A stretch of DNA of 64,000 nucleotides from Terriglobia bacterium (GCA_020073485.1 JAIQFB010000007.1:124001-188000); one strand, 5' to 3'; shown: positions 51,688-60,573, counted from the first letter of the stretch. The notes: generated by a model not told the origin, from the sequence alone. Made by a program: numbers and translations.

Positions 51688-52317
51688 ATGAACCTGCCGA
51701 ATAGCCTGACGATATTACGAATCTTCTTTATTCCGGTGCTGGTCGTTGTCCTGTTGACCCGCGAACCCAATGTTGTGTTTTTTGGAGTGCCCACAAATTT
51801 CGCGGAGTGGGGTGTGCTCATCCTTCTGGCGGCGGCGGCCACGGACTGGGCGGACGGATATTACGCGCGGCGGCGCAGCGAAGTCACCACGCTCGGGATT
51901 TTGCTGGATCCGATCGCGGATAAGCTGCTGATGACGGCGGCGTTTATTTCGCTGGTGGAAATGCATCTGGTGCAAGGCTGGATGGCCGTGATTATCATTG
52001 GCCGCGAAATCGTGGTCCTGGGATTGCGCAACATCGCGTCGGCGGAAGGTTTCACGATTCCGGCCTCGGCGCTGGGAAAAACAAAAATGGTGTTGCAGGT
52101 GATCGCGGTGTGCGCGGTGATCCTGGCGGACAAGCACGCCATCATCCGCCCGCTGGGCGTGGTGCTGCTGTGGCTGGTGGTGGGCAGCGCTGTGGTTTCC
52201 GCGTTTCAATATTTTCAGAAGTTCTGGGGGCGCGTGGATGGAAGCGTGAAGCAGCGCCGCCATCTGAGAATTCTGGAACGCCGCAAGAACGCTCAGGATG
52301 TTCCCACTATCCAGTGA
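51688..52317 (+). CDS. pgsA: CDP-diacylglycerol--glycerol-3-phosphate 3-phosphatidyltransferase
   Basis: 209 residues from the ATG at 51688. The CDP-alcohol phosphatidyltransferase motif D-x2-DG-x2-AR-x8-G-x3-D-x3-D is complete: Asp53, Asp56, Gly57, Ala60, Arg61, Gly70, Asp74, Asp78. About five to six membrane helices surround it. It makes phosphatidylglycerolphosphate on the inner face of the cytoplasmic membrane. Upstream frame extension to 51595 overlaps its own promoter. It overlaps the AMMECR1 gene by 20 nt. Confidence 0.94.
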   Translation: MNLPNSLTILRIFFIPVLVVVLLTREPNVVFFGVPTNFAEWGVLILLAAAATDWADGYYARRRSEVTTLGILLDPIADKLLMTAAFISLVEMHLVQGWMAVIIIGREIVVLGLRNIASAEGFTIPASALGKTKMVLQVIAVCAVILADKHAIIRPLGVVLLWLVVGSAVVSAFQYFQKFWGRVDGSVKQRRHLRILERRKNAQDVPTIQ

Positions 52318-52867
52318 CGATTGGCTGGCTTTAATGGAGATTGCCCGGCGCGCGATTTCCAGCGCCGTCCTCGAAAGGTGCATCCCCGATCTTCCTCCTT
52401 ACTCGACTGCTCTGAATATTTCCCGAGGCGCGTTTGTGACCCTGTACCGTGCGGGCAAGCTGCGCGGGTGTGTGGGGCAAGTCGAGGATTTGGGGCCCTT
52501 GGCCGAAGTAGTCGCGCGCGCCGCCATCAGCGCGGCCTTGCATGATCCGCGGTTTCCGCCTGTCGCTTCCGAAGAAATCGCTACATTGGATATCGAGCTC
52601 TCCGTGTTGTCTCCGCTTGCACCCATCGCTCCAGAATCGATTGTGGCGGGGCAGCACGGTTTGATGGTAATGCGTGAACGGCGCAGGGGAGTTCTGCTTC
52701 CGCAGGTAGCCACCGAAAGGGGATGGTCGGGCCAGAGATTGCTTGAGGAAACCTGCGAGAAAGCCGGTCTGGCCACGGACGCCTGGCGCCATCCCGCAAC
52801 GCGAATCTTCGGATTCACCGTGGAACTGTATCGGGAAACCGGATTTCGAGCGATTGCCGATTCTTAA
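52298..52867 (+). CDS. AMMECR1-domain protein
   Basis: 189 residues. The family signature LRGCVG lies at 55-60, followed by DLGPLAEVVARAAISAALHDPRFPPV, DIELSVLSPL and LLPQVATERGWSGQRLLEETCEKAGL. The conserved cysteine in LRGCVG suggests catalysis or metal binding, but no reaction is established. In many prokaryotes it joins Memo and a radical SAM protein (AmmeMemoRadiSam); neither partner is in this window. It overlaps pgsA by 20 nt, so it is co-translated with it. Confidence 0.9.
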   Translation: MFPLSSDDWLALMEIARRAISSAVLERCIPDLPPYSTALNISRGAFVTLYRAGKLRGCVGQVEDLGPLAEVVARAAISAALHDPRFPPVASEEIATLDIELSVLSPLAPIAPESIVAGQHGLMVMRERRRGVLLPQVATERGWSGQRLLEETCEKAGLATDAWRHPATRIFGFTVELYRETGFRAIADS

Positions 52868-52927
52868 GAGCACAACGCCGCGGCTGAAGTTTCCGCCAGG
52901 GTAGCCCGATGTTTACGCGGAAAAACA

Positions 52928-52964
52928 AAAAGGCCCCGTTCCGGAAAACGGAACAGGGCCTTTT
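52928..52964. terminator. Bidirectional rho-independent terminator
   Basis: AAAAGGCCCCGTTCCG pairs with CGGAACAGGGCCTTTT (one G-U/mismatch) around a short GAAAA loop. It lies between two converging genes (AMMECR1 and the minus-strand secreted protein) and has A/T runs on both sides, so it can stop transcription in both directions. Confidence 0.9.
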
Positions 52965-53004
52965 GTCTTCGTCTGCGGATTGCGTGAAGAAGCTCGTTTG
53001 GTTG

Positions 53005-53883
53005 CTATTCCAGTTCGACGTAATCGCCGGCAAAAATTTCTTCGCGCGCGGTGGTCAGCAGCACGGTGGAGGAATTGGCGCTGGTGCGCAGCACAATTCC
53101 TTCTCCCAGGACTTGCCGCGGCAGGTCATCCCATTGGTACTTCACTGGTGTGCTCCCGAAGCCGTAAACTTTATAGGCCGTATCCGTGATCTGGTAGAGT
53201 GTTTCGCTGTGCGCTCCCTGATACCGGAACACGCGAAAATAACTTCCCACCTGGACGCCTTGCGAGCTGCCGAGATTCACATACACGATTTTGCTGGCGC
53301 CGGTTGCCATCGTATAGCCCTTGCCATACACAATCATGGCCGTCTTTTTTCCCGAAGGAGGCGCGAACATATCGAGTTTGACGCTGTGGAATTGAGGCAC
53401 AGGGCGGGCCACGAATGGACGGACGATGTCGCCGCGCTGCATCATGTCGCAAGCGAGTTTTAGTTCCGCAGTGGCCGTTTTCGGCTGAACGTGCACCACG
53501 CGGAGAATGCCGACGTCCTCATACATCGTGCCCATGGCTTTGCTCAACTGCTCCTGCCATTTGAACCATCTGTTAGGCATCAAGTCGTGTATCGGGCGGA
53601 CCACTTCGAACTCATCCCCGATCTTGATCCCCTGAGCTTCCCCGTGATTCAGGTAGACAAAGTCCCCGGGGTGGAATGTGTTCTTGTATCGTGAGTTCTC
53701 ACCGGAGATGATATAGGTGTCGTTCGGGATGCCCTGGTCGGTTGCGGCACCCGAGCAATACAGGTCCGCTTCCGTGGGGGTGGAGTGCGAAGTCTGCGCG
53801 GCGGCCACTCCAGCGCACATGGCCAGGCTTAGTCCGACTTTAAGTCCCAAAGATAGAATACGATAGCTCATTTTTTCAGGCAT
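53005..53883 (-). CDS. Secreted protein with repeated SH3-like (FlgT-C-like) modules
   Basis: 292 residues (start at 53871 also possible) with a signal peptide ending near GVAAAQT. Two beta-rich stretches each carry a G-x-Vx-x-G-x-xFxVxR-like pattern (HGEAQGIKIGDEFEVVRP and LGSSQGVQVGSYFRVFRY) typical of flagella-related FlgT C-terminal or similar secreted SH3-like domains. A late stretch AREEIFAGDYVELE repeats the theme. No enzymatic motif. Monocistronic between a terminator and the aroDE region. Homologues appear common in Acidobacteriota in my recollection; function unknown. Confidence 0.6.
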   Translation of the reverse strand: MPEKMSYRILSLGLKVGLSLAMCAGVAAAQTSHSTPTEADLYCSGAATDQGIPNDTYIISGENSRYKNTFHPGDFVYLNHGEAQGIKIGDEFEVVRPIHDLMPNRWFKWQEQLSKAMGTMYEDVGILRVVHVQPKTATAELKLACDMMQRGDIVRPFVARPVPQFHSVKLDMFAPPSGKKTAMIVYGKGYTMATGASKIVYVNLGSSQGVQVGSYFRVFRYQGAHSETLYQITDTAYKVYGFGSTPVKYQWDDLPRQVLGEGIVLRTSANSSTVLLTTAREEIFAGDYVELE

Positions 53884-54095
53884 GGAGACTGCTCCTCAAT
53901 TCTCGATGCGAAACACGTCCCTGTGCTGGCATAGCGTTCCTGTTCAAACTAGCACCGGGTCCCGGACCGGTCAAGAAATCGTCAGGGCAGACTTTACACA
54001 CTCGTTACCCACCGAGTGCGGGCTTTACGCGCCGTCCCGCCTCGGCAGGTAGGCTTTGGCGCGTCGGCGACTTGAAGCTCGCGATGAACTCGGGT

Positions 54096-54117
54096 GCGGG
54101 CTCTACTTGGAGCCCGC
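54096..54117. repeat. Hairpin GCGGGCTC-TACTTG-GAGCCCGC
   Basis: Perfect 8-bp stem with loop TACTTG, 52 nt upstream of the aroDE start. A second hairpin with the same loop and a compensated base pair lies at 63217-63238, upstream of sucC. Confidence 0.75.
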
Positions 54118-54168
54118 GATGAACTATGGTAGAAGCCTTAGGTTCGGGTTTTGGGGTGGAGGGACGCC

Positions 54169-55701
54169 TTGGAAGGGCCATTCGGTAAAGATCGCGTTTG
54201 CGGTGTAATTGCCGCCGAGACCGCGGTCAAAATGAAGTCTCAGGTACGGCTCGGGCTGCGAAAAACCCGAACGCTGGAGTTGCGCCTCGATTATTTGCGC
54301 GATGACGGGCAGCGGGCTGCGTTTCTGTCGTGGCTGGGACGGGAACGTCCCCGCGCCGTGCTGATCGCGACTTGCCGAAGCCGCCGGGGAGGAGGGCTGT
54401 TCCGGGGCGGCGTCAAGGAGCAAATCGAAATCCTGCAACACGCGGTGCGCGCGGGCTGCGGCTGGTGCGACGTCGAAATCGAAACGGCAAACAATATTGC
54501 GGCGGGCGAACTGCGGCGGGCGCTTTCGCCGGCGCGCGTCATGATTTCCCATCACGATTTTCGCAAGACTCCCCGAAATCCAGCGAGCATCGTTCGTGAA
54601 CTTTCCCGGGCCGGGGGACATGCGGTCAAGATCGCGGCGCAGTGCCATTCGATTTCGGACAGCGCGAGAATTTGCCGGCTGGCTCGCGGCCGCCGGAACG
54701 TCGTGGCCATTCCCATGGGCGAAATCGGATTGGCGGCACGCATCTTGTCGTTGCGGGCGGGAAGCGCCCTTGCCTACGCCGCCATCGAGCAGGCCACCGC
54801 GCCCGGCCAGCTTTCGCTTGAGGCGATGCTGGATCTCTATGGCGCGGGGAAGATTACGCGACGCACGCGCGTGTACGCGGTGATCGGCGACCCGATCGGC
54901 CATTCGCTCTCTCCGTTGCTGCACAACACCGCGTATGCAGCGCGAAAAATCGATGCCGTGTTTGTGCCGTTCCTGGTTCGCGATCTGCGGGATTTTCTGC
55001 GCTGCCTCGAACCGTTTGGCGTCGCCGGATTCGCGGTTACGATTCCGCATAAGGAAGAAATCCTGCGGCATCTGGACGAATGCGATCCGCTGGCGGCGCG
55101 CATCGGAGCGGTCAATACCGTCGTGATTCGCGGCCAGGGGCGCTTGTACGGGTACAATACGGATTACGTGGGCGTGCTGCGGAGTCTCGAGAGCCGCATG
55201 CAGCTTGCGGGCAGCCGCGTCCTGCTGATTGGAGCCGGAGGCGCGGCGCGAGCAGCCGCTTTTGCGCTGGCACAAGCCGGGTCGATTGTGTGTCTCTGTT
55301 CGCGACGTCCGGAACGCGTGCGCAGCCTGGCGCGGGCCGCAGGCGCTCAAGTTGTGGAGCGCGCGGATTTGCGGCGGGAATATTTCGATGCCATCGTAAA
55401 CTGCACGCCCGTGGGCATGCACCCGCGGGGCGGCACGCCACTGGCGAATGCGGAGCTCAACTGCCGAATCGTCATGGATATGGTGTACCGTCCGCGCGAA
55501 ACCGAATTGTTGCGCAACGCGCGGAAGAAAGGCATCGCGACGATCTCCGGTGTGGAAATGTTTCTCGCGCAAGGGTACGCGCAGCATGAAATCTGGATGG
55601 GCGAGCGTGCGCCGGAAGCGGCCATGCGCCGCGCGATTGAGGGCGTGCTGGAGCGCGAGGAAAAATCTCAAGGGAAGGGCCACAGCAACGGGCCCCGCTA
55701 A
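54169..55701 (+). CDS. aroDE: Bifunctional 3-dehydroquinate dehydratase / shikimate dehydrogenase
   Basis: 510 residues from a TTG at 54169, preceded by GGAGGG at 5 nt; no ATG fits. Residues 1-215 are a type I dehydroquinate dehydratase with ISHHDF (catalytic His about 129) and HAVKIAAQC (Schiff-base Lys about 154). Residues about 228-510 are shikimate dehydrogenase: GDPIGHSLSPLLHN, TIPHKEEI (Lys), NTDYVG (Asp) and GAGGAARAA for NADP. Together they turn dehydroquinate into shikimate in the aromatic pathway. Fused AroDE is known from plants and some bacteria. trpE follows 36 nt later. Confidence 0.93.
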   Translation: MEGPFGKDRVCGVIAAETAVKMKSQVRLGLRKTRTLELRLDYLRDDGQRAAFLSWLGRERPRAVLIATCRSRRGGGLFRGGVKEQIEILQHAVRAGCGWCDVEIETANNIAAGELRRALSPARVMISHHDFRKTPRNPASIVRELSRAGGHAVKIAAQCHSISDSARICRLARGRRNVVAIPMGEIGLAARILSLRAGSALAYAAIEQATAPGQLSLEAMLDLYGAGKITRRTRVYAVIGDPIGHSLSPLLHNTAYAARKIDAVFVPFLVRDLRDFLRCLEPFGVAGFAVTIPHKEEILRHLDECDPLAARIGAVNTVVIRGQGRLYGYNTDYVGVLRSLESRMQLAGSRVLLIGAGGAARAAAFALAQAGSIVCLCSRRPERVRSLARAAGAQVVERADLRREYFDAIVNCTPVGMHPRGGTPLANAELNCRIVMDMVYRPRETELLRNARKKGIATISGVEMFLAQGYAQHEIWMGERAPEAAMRRAIEGVLEREEKSQGKGHSNGPR

Positions 55702-55710
55702 GACAGGAAG

Positions 55711-55729
55711 AGGCCGCGCTAAGCGGCCT
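55711..55729 (+). other. Hairpin between aroDE and trpE
   Basis: AGGCCGC-GCTAA-GCGGCCT, a 7-bp stem ending 8 nt before the trpE ATG. It occupies the place where a ribosome site should be, so it may lower or time trpE translation, or serve as partial terminator (only TTA follows). Confidence 0.5.
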
Positions 55730-55737
55730 TACTCATA

Positions 55738-57261
55738 ATGATCCAACCGGACTTCAAAACGTTTTGCAAGCTGGCGCGGCAGGGCAACCTGGTACCCGTC
55801 TACGACACGTTCACCGCGGACACGCTCACGCCGGTTTCCGCTTACCAGCGCCTCGCGCATGACGCGCGCTACGCTTGTCTGCTCGAAAGCGTCGAGGGCG
55901 GCGAAAAGATTGCCCGCTACACGTTCTTGGGCGCGAACCCCAGCGAAGTTTTTCGCTATGTGAACGGCGCGTGCGTGCTGGAAAGCGATAGCCGCACGTC
56001 TTGGACGCAGGCGAGCCCTCTCGATTATTTGCGCAACCGCGTGGAGCGCTATCGCCCGGTGCGCGTGCCGGGCCTGCCGCCGCTGGTGGCGGGCGCCATC
56101 GGCTATTTCGCGTACGACATGGTGCGGCTGGTCGAGAAAATTCCCGATACCGGGCGCGACGACGTGGGCATGGACGACGCCGTGATGATGTTTTTTCTGG
56201 GCCTGGTGGTGTTTGACCACGTCCGGCACTGCGTGTGGATTGTGCGCAATGTTTTCACCGACGAACCGGGAAGCCTGCGCGCCAAATACAATCGCGCGGT
56301 GCGCGAAATTCGCGCCACGCGGCGCCGTCTGGACGTTCCCGTCGCCGCCGAGCATCCCAAGCCGCGCAAGGACCGCCCGCTGAAGGTGACGTCCAATTTC
56401 ACGCGCGCGAAATTTCTCGATGCCGTGCGCAAGTCCAAGGAATACATTCGCGCCGGCGACATTTTTCAGGTGGCCATCAGCCAGCGCTTCGCGGCCAAAA
56501 CCGACGCCGATCCGTTTGAGATTTATCGAGCGTTGCGCGTGGTGAATCCCTCGCCCTACATGTATTTCCTGAAGATCAACGACCTTGCCGTGGTGGGCAG
56601 TTCTCCGGAAATGCTGGTGAAAGTCCAGGGCCGCGAAGCGACGTACCGGCCCATCGCCGGAACGCGCCGGCGCGGGGACGATGAAAAAGAAGACGTGGCA
56701 CTCGAGACCGAACTCGCAGCCGATCCCAAGGAACGCGCCGAGCACATCATGCTGGTGGACCTGGGCCGCAATGATTTGGGCCGCGTTTCCGAATACGGTT
56801 CGGTGACCGTGGAAAAATTGATGTTCGTCGAGCGCTACTCGCACGTCATGCATCTGGTGTCGAGCCTGCGCGGGCGCCTGCGCGAGGATGTGGATTGCTT
56901 TGACGCGCTCGCGGCGTGCTTTCCCGGCGGCACGCTTTCGGGCGCGCCGAAAGTCCGCGCCATGGAAATCATCGACGAACTCGAACCCACGCGCCGCGGC
57001 ATCTACGCGGGGGCAATTCTGTATCTCGATTTTTCGGGGAATCTCGATTCCTGCATTGCCATCCGCACCATGGTCGTGAAGAAGGGCGTGGCCTACGTGC
57101 AGGCCGGCGCCGGCCTGGTTGCGGATTCCGTGCCGGAAACGGAATACACCGAGACCGTGAACAAGGCGCGCGCGCTGCTTGCGGCTCTCGAAATCGCGCA
57201 CCGCGGACTCGACCCTGCGCCCGGCGGATTCACCAAGGCGAAACGGCGGAAAGGGAAGTAG
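55738..57261 (+). CDS. trpE: Anthranilate synthase component I
   Basis: 507 residues. Chorismate-binding domain motifs are all present: GDIFQVAISQRF, PSPYMYFL, GSSPEMLVKV, PIAGTRRRG, LVDLGRNDLGRVS, CFPGGTLSGAPKVRAMEII, and AGAGLVADSVPETEYTET. With the TrpG glutaminase it converts chorismate to anthranilate. Unlike the usual trpEGDC order, trpG is 2.6 kb away on the same strand and trpD further off on the other strand. No leader peptide or T-box structure is evident in the short gap after aroDE. Confidence 0.95.
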   Translation: MIQPDFKTFCKLARQGNLVPVYDTFTADTLTPVSAYQRLAHDARYACLLESVEGGEKIARYTFLGANPSEVFRYVNGACVLESDSRTSWTQASPLDYLRNRVERYRPVRVPGLPPLVAGAIGYFAYDMVRLVEKIPDTGRDDVGMDDAVMMFFLGLVVFDHVRHCVWIVRNVFTDEPGSLRAKYNRAVREIRATRRRLDVPVAAEHPKPRKDRPLKVTSNFTRAKFLDAVRKSKEYIRAGDIFQVAISQRFAAKTDADPFEIYRALRVVNPSPYMYFLKINDLAVVGSSPEMLVKVQGREATYRPIAGTRRRGDDEKEDVALETELAADPKERAEHIMLVDLGRNDLGRVSEYGSVTVEKLMFVERYSHVMHLVSSLRGRLREDVDCFDALAACFPGGTLSGAPKVRAMEIIDELEPTRRGIYAGAILYLDFSGNLDSCIAIRTMVVKKGVAYVQAGAGLVADSVPETEYTETVNKARALLAALEIAHRGLDPAPGGFTKAKRRKGK

Positions 57262-57365
57262 GTGCGGATTTCTAGCGCACCGATCCACTCACCAAACATT
57301 TTCACGCTCGTCGTAGCGCCCATCCGCCGCGGCAGACGGGCGCTGCATTTTCTGTCCTTCGATTG

Positions 57366-58433
57366 CTAGTGAATAATCAGCTTCTGCACGCGCCAATTTG
57401 CCGTTTCCGCGCCATACACCTCGGTCTCCGAAGGGCACGCGAGCTGATGAATGCCGGAGAACTGCTTGAGCTGTCGTCCCGACTTGCCGATCACTCCGAG
57501 CACTTTTCCGTCGAGCGAAACTTTGAACAGGCGGCCGGGGAAGGTGAGTTCTCCGACGAACAGCACCTGGTTGGGGCCGGGCGTGATGCACAGGGAATTG
57601 GGAGAACCGATCAGCGCCGCGAGCGCCGCGCCGGTGGGCGTTGGGCCGTAGACGGCGTGCGTTCCGGGGGCCGGCGGCACGTCAATCGTGAACTGGCGCA
57701 GATATTTTCCATCGGTGTCGAACACCTGAATGCGCCGGTTGGACCGGTCCGCGACGTAGACGTTGTTGTTGCGGTCGATCACGATGGCATGCGGCAGGCG
57801 GAATTGGCCCGGCCCGGTGCCTTTTTCGCCCCAGGATTTCACCCAGTCCCCGTTCTTGTCGTACTTCGCCACACGCGAATTGACGTATCCGTCGGTAATG
57901 TAGATGTTACCGTCCGAGTCCCAGGCCACGTCGGTGGGCTGGCGGAAAAGTCCGTCGACCGGAGGCAGGGGAGGATTGGGATGCTCCCAGGGTTTGGTAT
58001 CTTCATCAGCGCTTTCCTTGCGCCGTCCGAAGACCATGGTCACGTGGCCCGCTTGGTTGAACTTGATCACCATGTCGGAGCCTTTGTCGATGGCCCAGAT
58101 GTTGTCATCCTTATCGATGCGCACGGTGTGGGCTTCGGACCAGGCGTAGAGCCCCTTGCCGATTTCGCGAACGAACACGCCATTCGCGTCGAACTCCAGC
58201 AATTGCGCGGCGGCGGGGGCGTAAGCCGGGCCTCCGGCGCTGTTGGACCTGGTGAACACGAACACATGGCCCTTGGAGTTCACGGCCACGCCGGGAACTT
58301 CGCCGAAATTCATTCCGGGCGGAAGCTTAAGGAAGTTGGGAACCGAATCGAAGGCAAGTTCGGGCGCGCTTTGCTGCGCAAACAGGGGCGAAGCAATCAG
58401 CACCAAAACAAAGAGGAGCAGGCAATTTTTCAT
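57366..58433 (-). CDS. Secreted NHL-repeat beta-propeller (peptidyl-hydroxyglycine lyase-like), paralog 3
   Basis: 355 residues from the ATG at 58433, with GGGAGA upstream. A signal peptide ends near PLFAQQ. NHL blades: MNFGEVPGVAVNSKGHVFVFTRSN, SEAHTVRIDKDDNIWAIDKGSDMVIKFN, QPTDVAWDSDGNIYITDGYVNSRVAKYD, LPHAIVIDRNNNVYVADRSNRRIQVFD. It is more diverged from the two early paralogs and, unlike them, is not beside a redox enzyme. It interrupts the trp gene set between trpE and trpG. Confidence 0.82.
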   Translation of the reverse strand: MKNCLLLFVLVLIASPLFAQQSAPELAFDSVPNFLKLPPGMNFGEVPGVAVNSKGHVFVFTRSNSAGGPAYAPAAAQLLEFDANGVFVREIGKGLYAWSEAHTVRIDKDDNIWAIDKGSDMVIKFNQAGHVTMVFGRRKESADEDTKPWEHPNPPLPPVDGLFRQPTDVAWDSDGNIYITDGYVNSRVAKYDKNGDWVKSWGEKGTGPGQFRLPHAIVIDRNNNVYVADRSNRRIQVFDTDGKYLRQFTIDVPPAPGTHAVYGPTPTGAALAALIGSPNSLCITPGPNQVLFVGELTFPGRLFKVSLDGKVLGVIGKSGRQLKQFSGIHQLACPSETEVYGAETANWRVQKLIIH

Positions 58434-58604
58434 GGAAATCTCCCGGTGGATTTGAGCATCTAATTTGTTCATGCGTGTGCCGCGAGACTACGCTGGCATC
58501 GCGCATGTGTCAATCGAGACCGGACTGGCCCGCGGGGTCCGTTGCGATGTAGACTCCGCACACCACGAGTGGAACGCTGTTAATAATCAGCATTGTGGGT
58601 GGCT

Positions 58605-59048
58605 ATGCTCGCCGATCAGACTCCCGAACCCGGCAAAGGAATCCAGATTTACCTCATCGTGTCTATTTTGGCGTTCGCATTTGTCGCGGCGTATCTGGGA
58701 TGGGTTTTTTATTCACGCCGCGAGGCGAATCAAGCCATCGAAAATCGAGCCGCCGAGAAGCAGCGGGTTCAGGACCAGCAAACATTCGAGATGATGGGCG
58801 GAAACCGTTTCGACATTCTCGGCTTCTATGCGAATCCCGGCACGATCGCCGCGGGAGACAGGGTATCGCTATGCTACAGCGTCTCGAACGCCAAATCCGT
58901 GAAGCTGGAACCGGAAGCCGAACCGGTCTGGCCGGCGTTCAGCCGTTGCGTCAACGCTTCGCCGCGCAAGACAACGAAGTACACGCTTACCATCGAGGAT
59001 GGCGCGGGCCACACGAAGTCGGCCGTCGTTGAGGTCAAAGTCCGCTGA
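58605..59048 (+). CDS. Membrane-anchored protein with Ig-like domain
   Basis: 147 residues from the ATG at 58605. One membrane helix near the N-terminus (IQIYLIVSILAFAFVAAYLGWVFYSRR), a short charged stretch, then a beta-sandwich-like domain (FDILGFYANPGTIAAGDRVSLCYSVSNAKSVKLEPE ... TTKYTLTIEDGAGHTKSAVVEVKV) with Ig/Big-like strand pattern. Two cysteines could form a disulfide. Topology suggests the domain faces the periplasm. Function unknown; it is divergent from NHL paralog 3. Confidence 0.6.
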   Translation: MLADQTPEPGKGIQIYLIVSILAFAFVAAYLGWVFYSRREANQAIENRAAEKQRVQDQQTFEMMGGNRFDILGFYANPGTIAAGDRVSLCYSVSNAKSVKLEPEAEPVWPAFSRCVNASPRKTTKYTLTIEDGAGHTKSAVVEVKVR

Positions 59049-59247
59049 TTCCCGATCCTGATCAGGGCATCTCAAGACTCCACTGCGGGAGCTGCCGGCC
59101 AGGCGGGGAAAGTGCGAGACATGGCCGGAAAATGATAGCGCATGGCCCTTTGGCTGCGCCCATGGCGCCCGCGCAATACTTGAAAATCATGACCGCGCAG
59201 AATGAAGCCAACGCTAGTGGGCCCGCCGCACAGGGGATTTCGTGTAC

Positions 59248-59253
59248 TATAAT
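59248..59253 (+). promoter_or_regulatory. Candidate -10 box for the 59307-trpG unit
   Basis: TATAAT 54 nt upstream of the first start codon; the -35 position is poor (GCCGCA). Confidence 0.35.
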
Positions 59254-59306
59254 ATTTGTAGGGGAAACTTGGGGAATCGTAGGATTGCCGTTCGCGGGAG
59301 CAGAAC

Positions 59307-59900
59307 ATGAAGGCGCATTCCATTCGAGCCATTGCCGGTACAGCGTTATTGCTTGGGTTGTTTTTCGCCCAGGCGGGGCGCGCGCAGGAGCGCGGGCCGT
59401 CGACGCCGGAGGAGCGCGCGCGCGCGGTGAAGGTTTCGCATAATCTCGAATCCGATCCCCTGGCCAAGGATGCCAAGGACCAGCGCACCTGGGTGCTCGA
59501 CTGGATCGAAAAGATTCCGGATATTGCCGTGAACGTGTGCTTCGATTTCTTCGGCAAGGTGCCGGACCCGCCGCGCGGCCACTCCAGGGAAATTGTCATG
59601 CAGATGATCATTTCCAGCGCCGCGTTCATGGTCGAGCATCCCGACAAAGTGAAGGACGAACAATCCATCGCAACCGCCGGCCTGCTGGGTTCGCTCAAGG
59701 CGTATGAAGCGATTCTCAAGCAGGACTCCTCCGCGCGCTGGCCCTACTTGGACAAGATTGTCCAGATGCGCGAGCAAAACAAGCTCGACGACTACATCGG
59801 GGAAACCCGCAGAAAATGCGCGCACGAGGACGACGATCAGGACCCCGACACATTGCACGCGCGGCTTGCTCCGCCTCCGGTCTGGAACTCCATTCGATGA
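59307..59900 (+). CDS. Secreted hypothetical protein, translationally coupled to trpG
   Basis: 197 residues with GGGAG upstream of the ATG. A signal peptide ends near GRAQE. The mature chain is helical and polar (EERARAVKVSHNLESDPLAKDAKDQRTWVLDWIEKIPDIAVNVCFDFF ... RREQNKLDDYIGET-like C-terminus) with one Cys pair. No domain recognised. Its TGA overlaps the trpG ATG (ATGA), so the two are translated from one message, which is odd for an exported protein and a cytoplasmic glutaminase subunit. Confidence 0.65.
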   Translation: MKAHSIRAIAGTALLLGLFFAQAGRAQERGPSTPEERARAVKVSHNLESDPLAKDAKDQRTWVLDWIEKIPDIAVNVCFDFFGKVPDPPRGHSREIVMQMIISSAAFMVEHPDKVKDEQSIATAGLLGSLKAYEAILKQDSSARWPYLDKIVQMREQNKLDDYIGETRRKCAHEDDDQDPDTLHARLAPPPVWNSIR

Positions 59901-60457
59901 TTCTGCTTCTCGACAACTACGATTCGTTTACCTACAACCTTGCCCAGTTTCTCGGGCAACTGGGCGAGAAGCTTGAGGTGCACCGCAACGACAAGATTAC
60001 ACTCGCGCAGATCGCCCAGAAAGACCCCGAGCGCATCGTGATTTCACCGGGCCCCGGCACGCCGGACGATTCCGGCATTTGCCTGGACGTGATCCGCGAG
60101 TTTGCGGGAAAAATTCCGATACTGGGCGTGTGCCTCGGCCATCAGGCGATCGGACAGGCCTTCGGGGGCAAGGTGATCCGCGCGCCGGAAATCATGCACG
60201 GCAAGACCAGCCGCATCCATCATGACAATAAGACGATTTTCAAGGATTTGCCGCAGGATTTCGTGGCCACGCGCTACCACTCGCTGATCGTCGAGGAAAA
60301 ATCGTTTCCCGCCGACCTCGAAATTTCCGCCCGGACCGGCGACATCATCATGGGCCTGCGCCACCGCAAGCTGCAAGTCGAAGGCGTGCAGTTTCACCCG
60401 GAATCGGTGCTCACCGAGGTAGGGATGCAGCTGCTGAAGAATTTCCTGACGCTGTAA
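59897..60457 (+). CDS. trpG: Anthranilate synthase component II (glutamine amidotransferase)
   Basis: 186 residues from the ATG at 59897. Class I glutaminase triad: GVCLGHQAIG (Cys79), QFHPESV (His167, Glu169); ISPGPGTPDDSG and LLLDNYDSFTYNL are TrpG/PabA landmarks. It supplies ammonia to TrpE; TrpG and PabA cannot be told apart by motif, and one protein may serve both. It overlaps the secreted hypothetical gene. A dispersed repeat follows. Confidence 0.93.
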   Translation: MILLLDNYDSFTYNLAQFLGQLGEKLEVHRNDKITLAQIAQKDPERIVISPGPGTPDDSGICLDVIREFAGKIPILGVCLGHQAIGQAFGGKVIRAPEIMHGKTSRIHHDNKTIFKDLPQDFVATRYHSLIVEEKSFPADLEISARTGDIIMGLRHRKLQVEGVQFHPESVLTEVGMQLLKNFLTL

Positions 60458-60485
60458 CTCTTCTAAAGAAAAAACAATTAGCGTC

Positions 60486-60573
60486 GTCATCCCGAGCGAA
60501 GCGAGGAATCCCTCCTCAGATTTCTCGCTCAATGGAGAAAGAAAGAGGGATTCCTTGCTTCGCTCGGAATGAC
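60486..60573. repeat. Dispersed inverted repeat, copy E
   Basis: GTCATCCCGAGCGAAGCGAG (left) mirrors CTTGCTTCGCTCGGAATGAC (right), with centre CCCTCCTCAGATTTCTC and AAGAGGGATTCC. It lies between trpG and the converging nuclease gene. Confidence 0.85.

Noticed and set aside
54124-55683. Minus-strand frame opposite aroDE
   Set aside because: Shadow of the AroDE gene; the plus strand has all catalytic residues.
55729-57288. Minus-strand frame opposite trpE
   Set aside because: Shadow of TrpE; His/Arg/Ala-rich with no family match.
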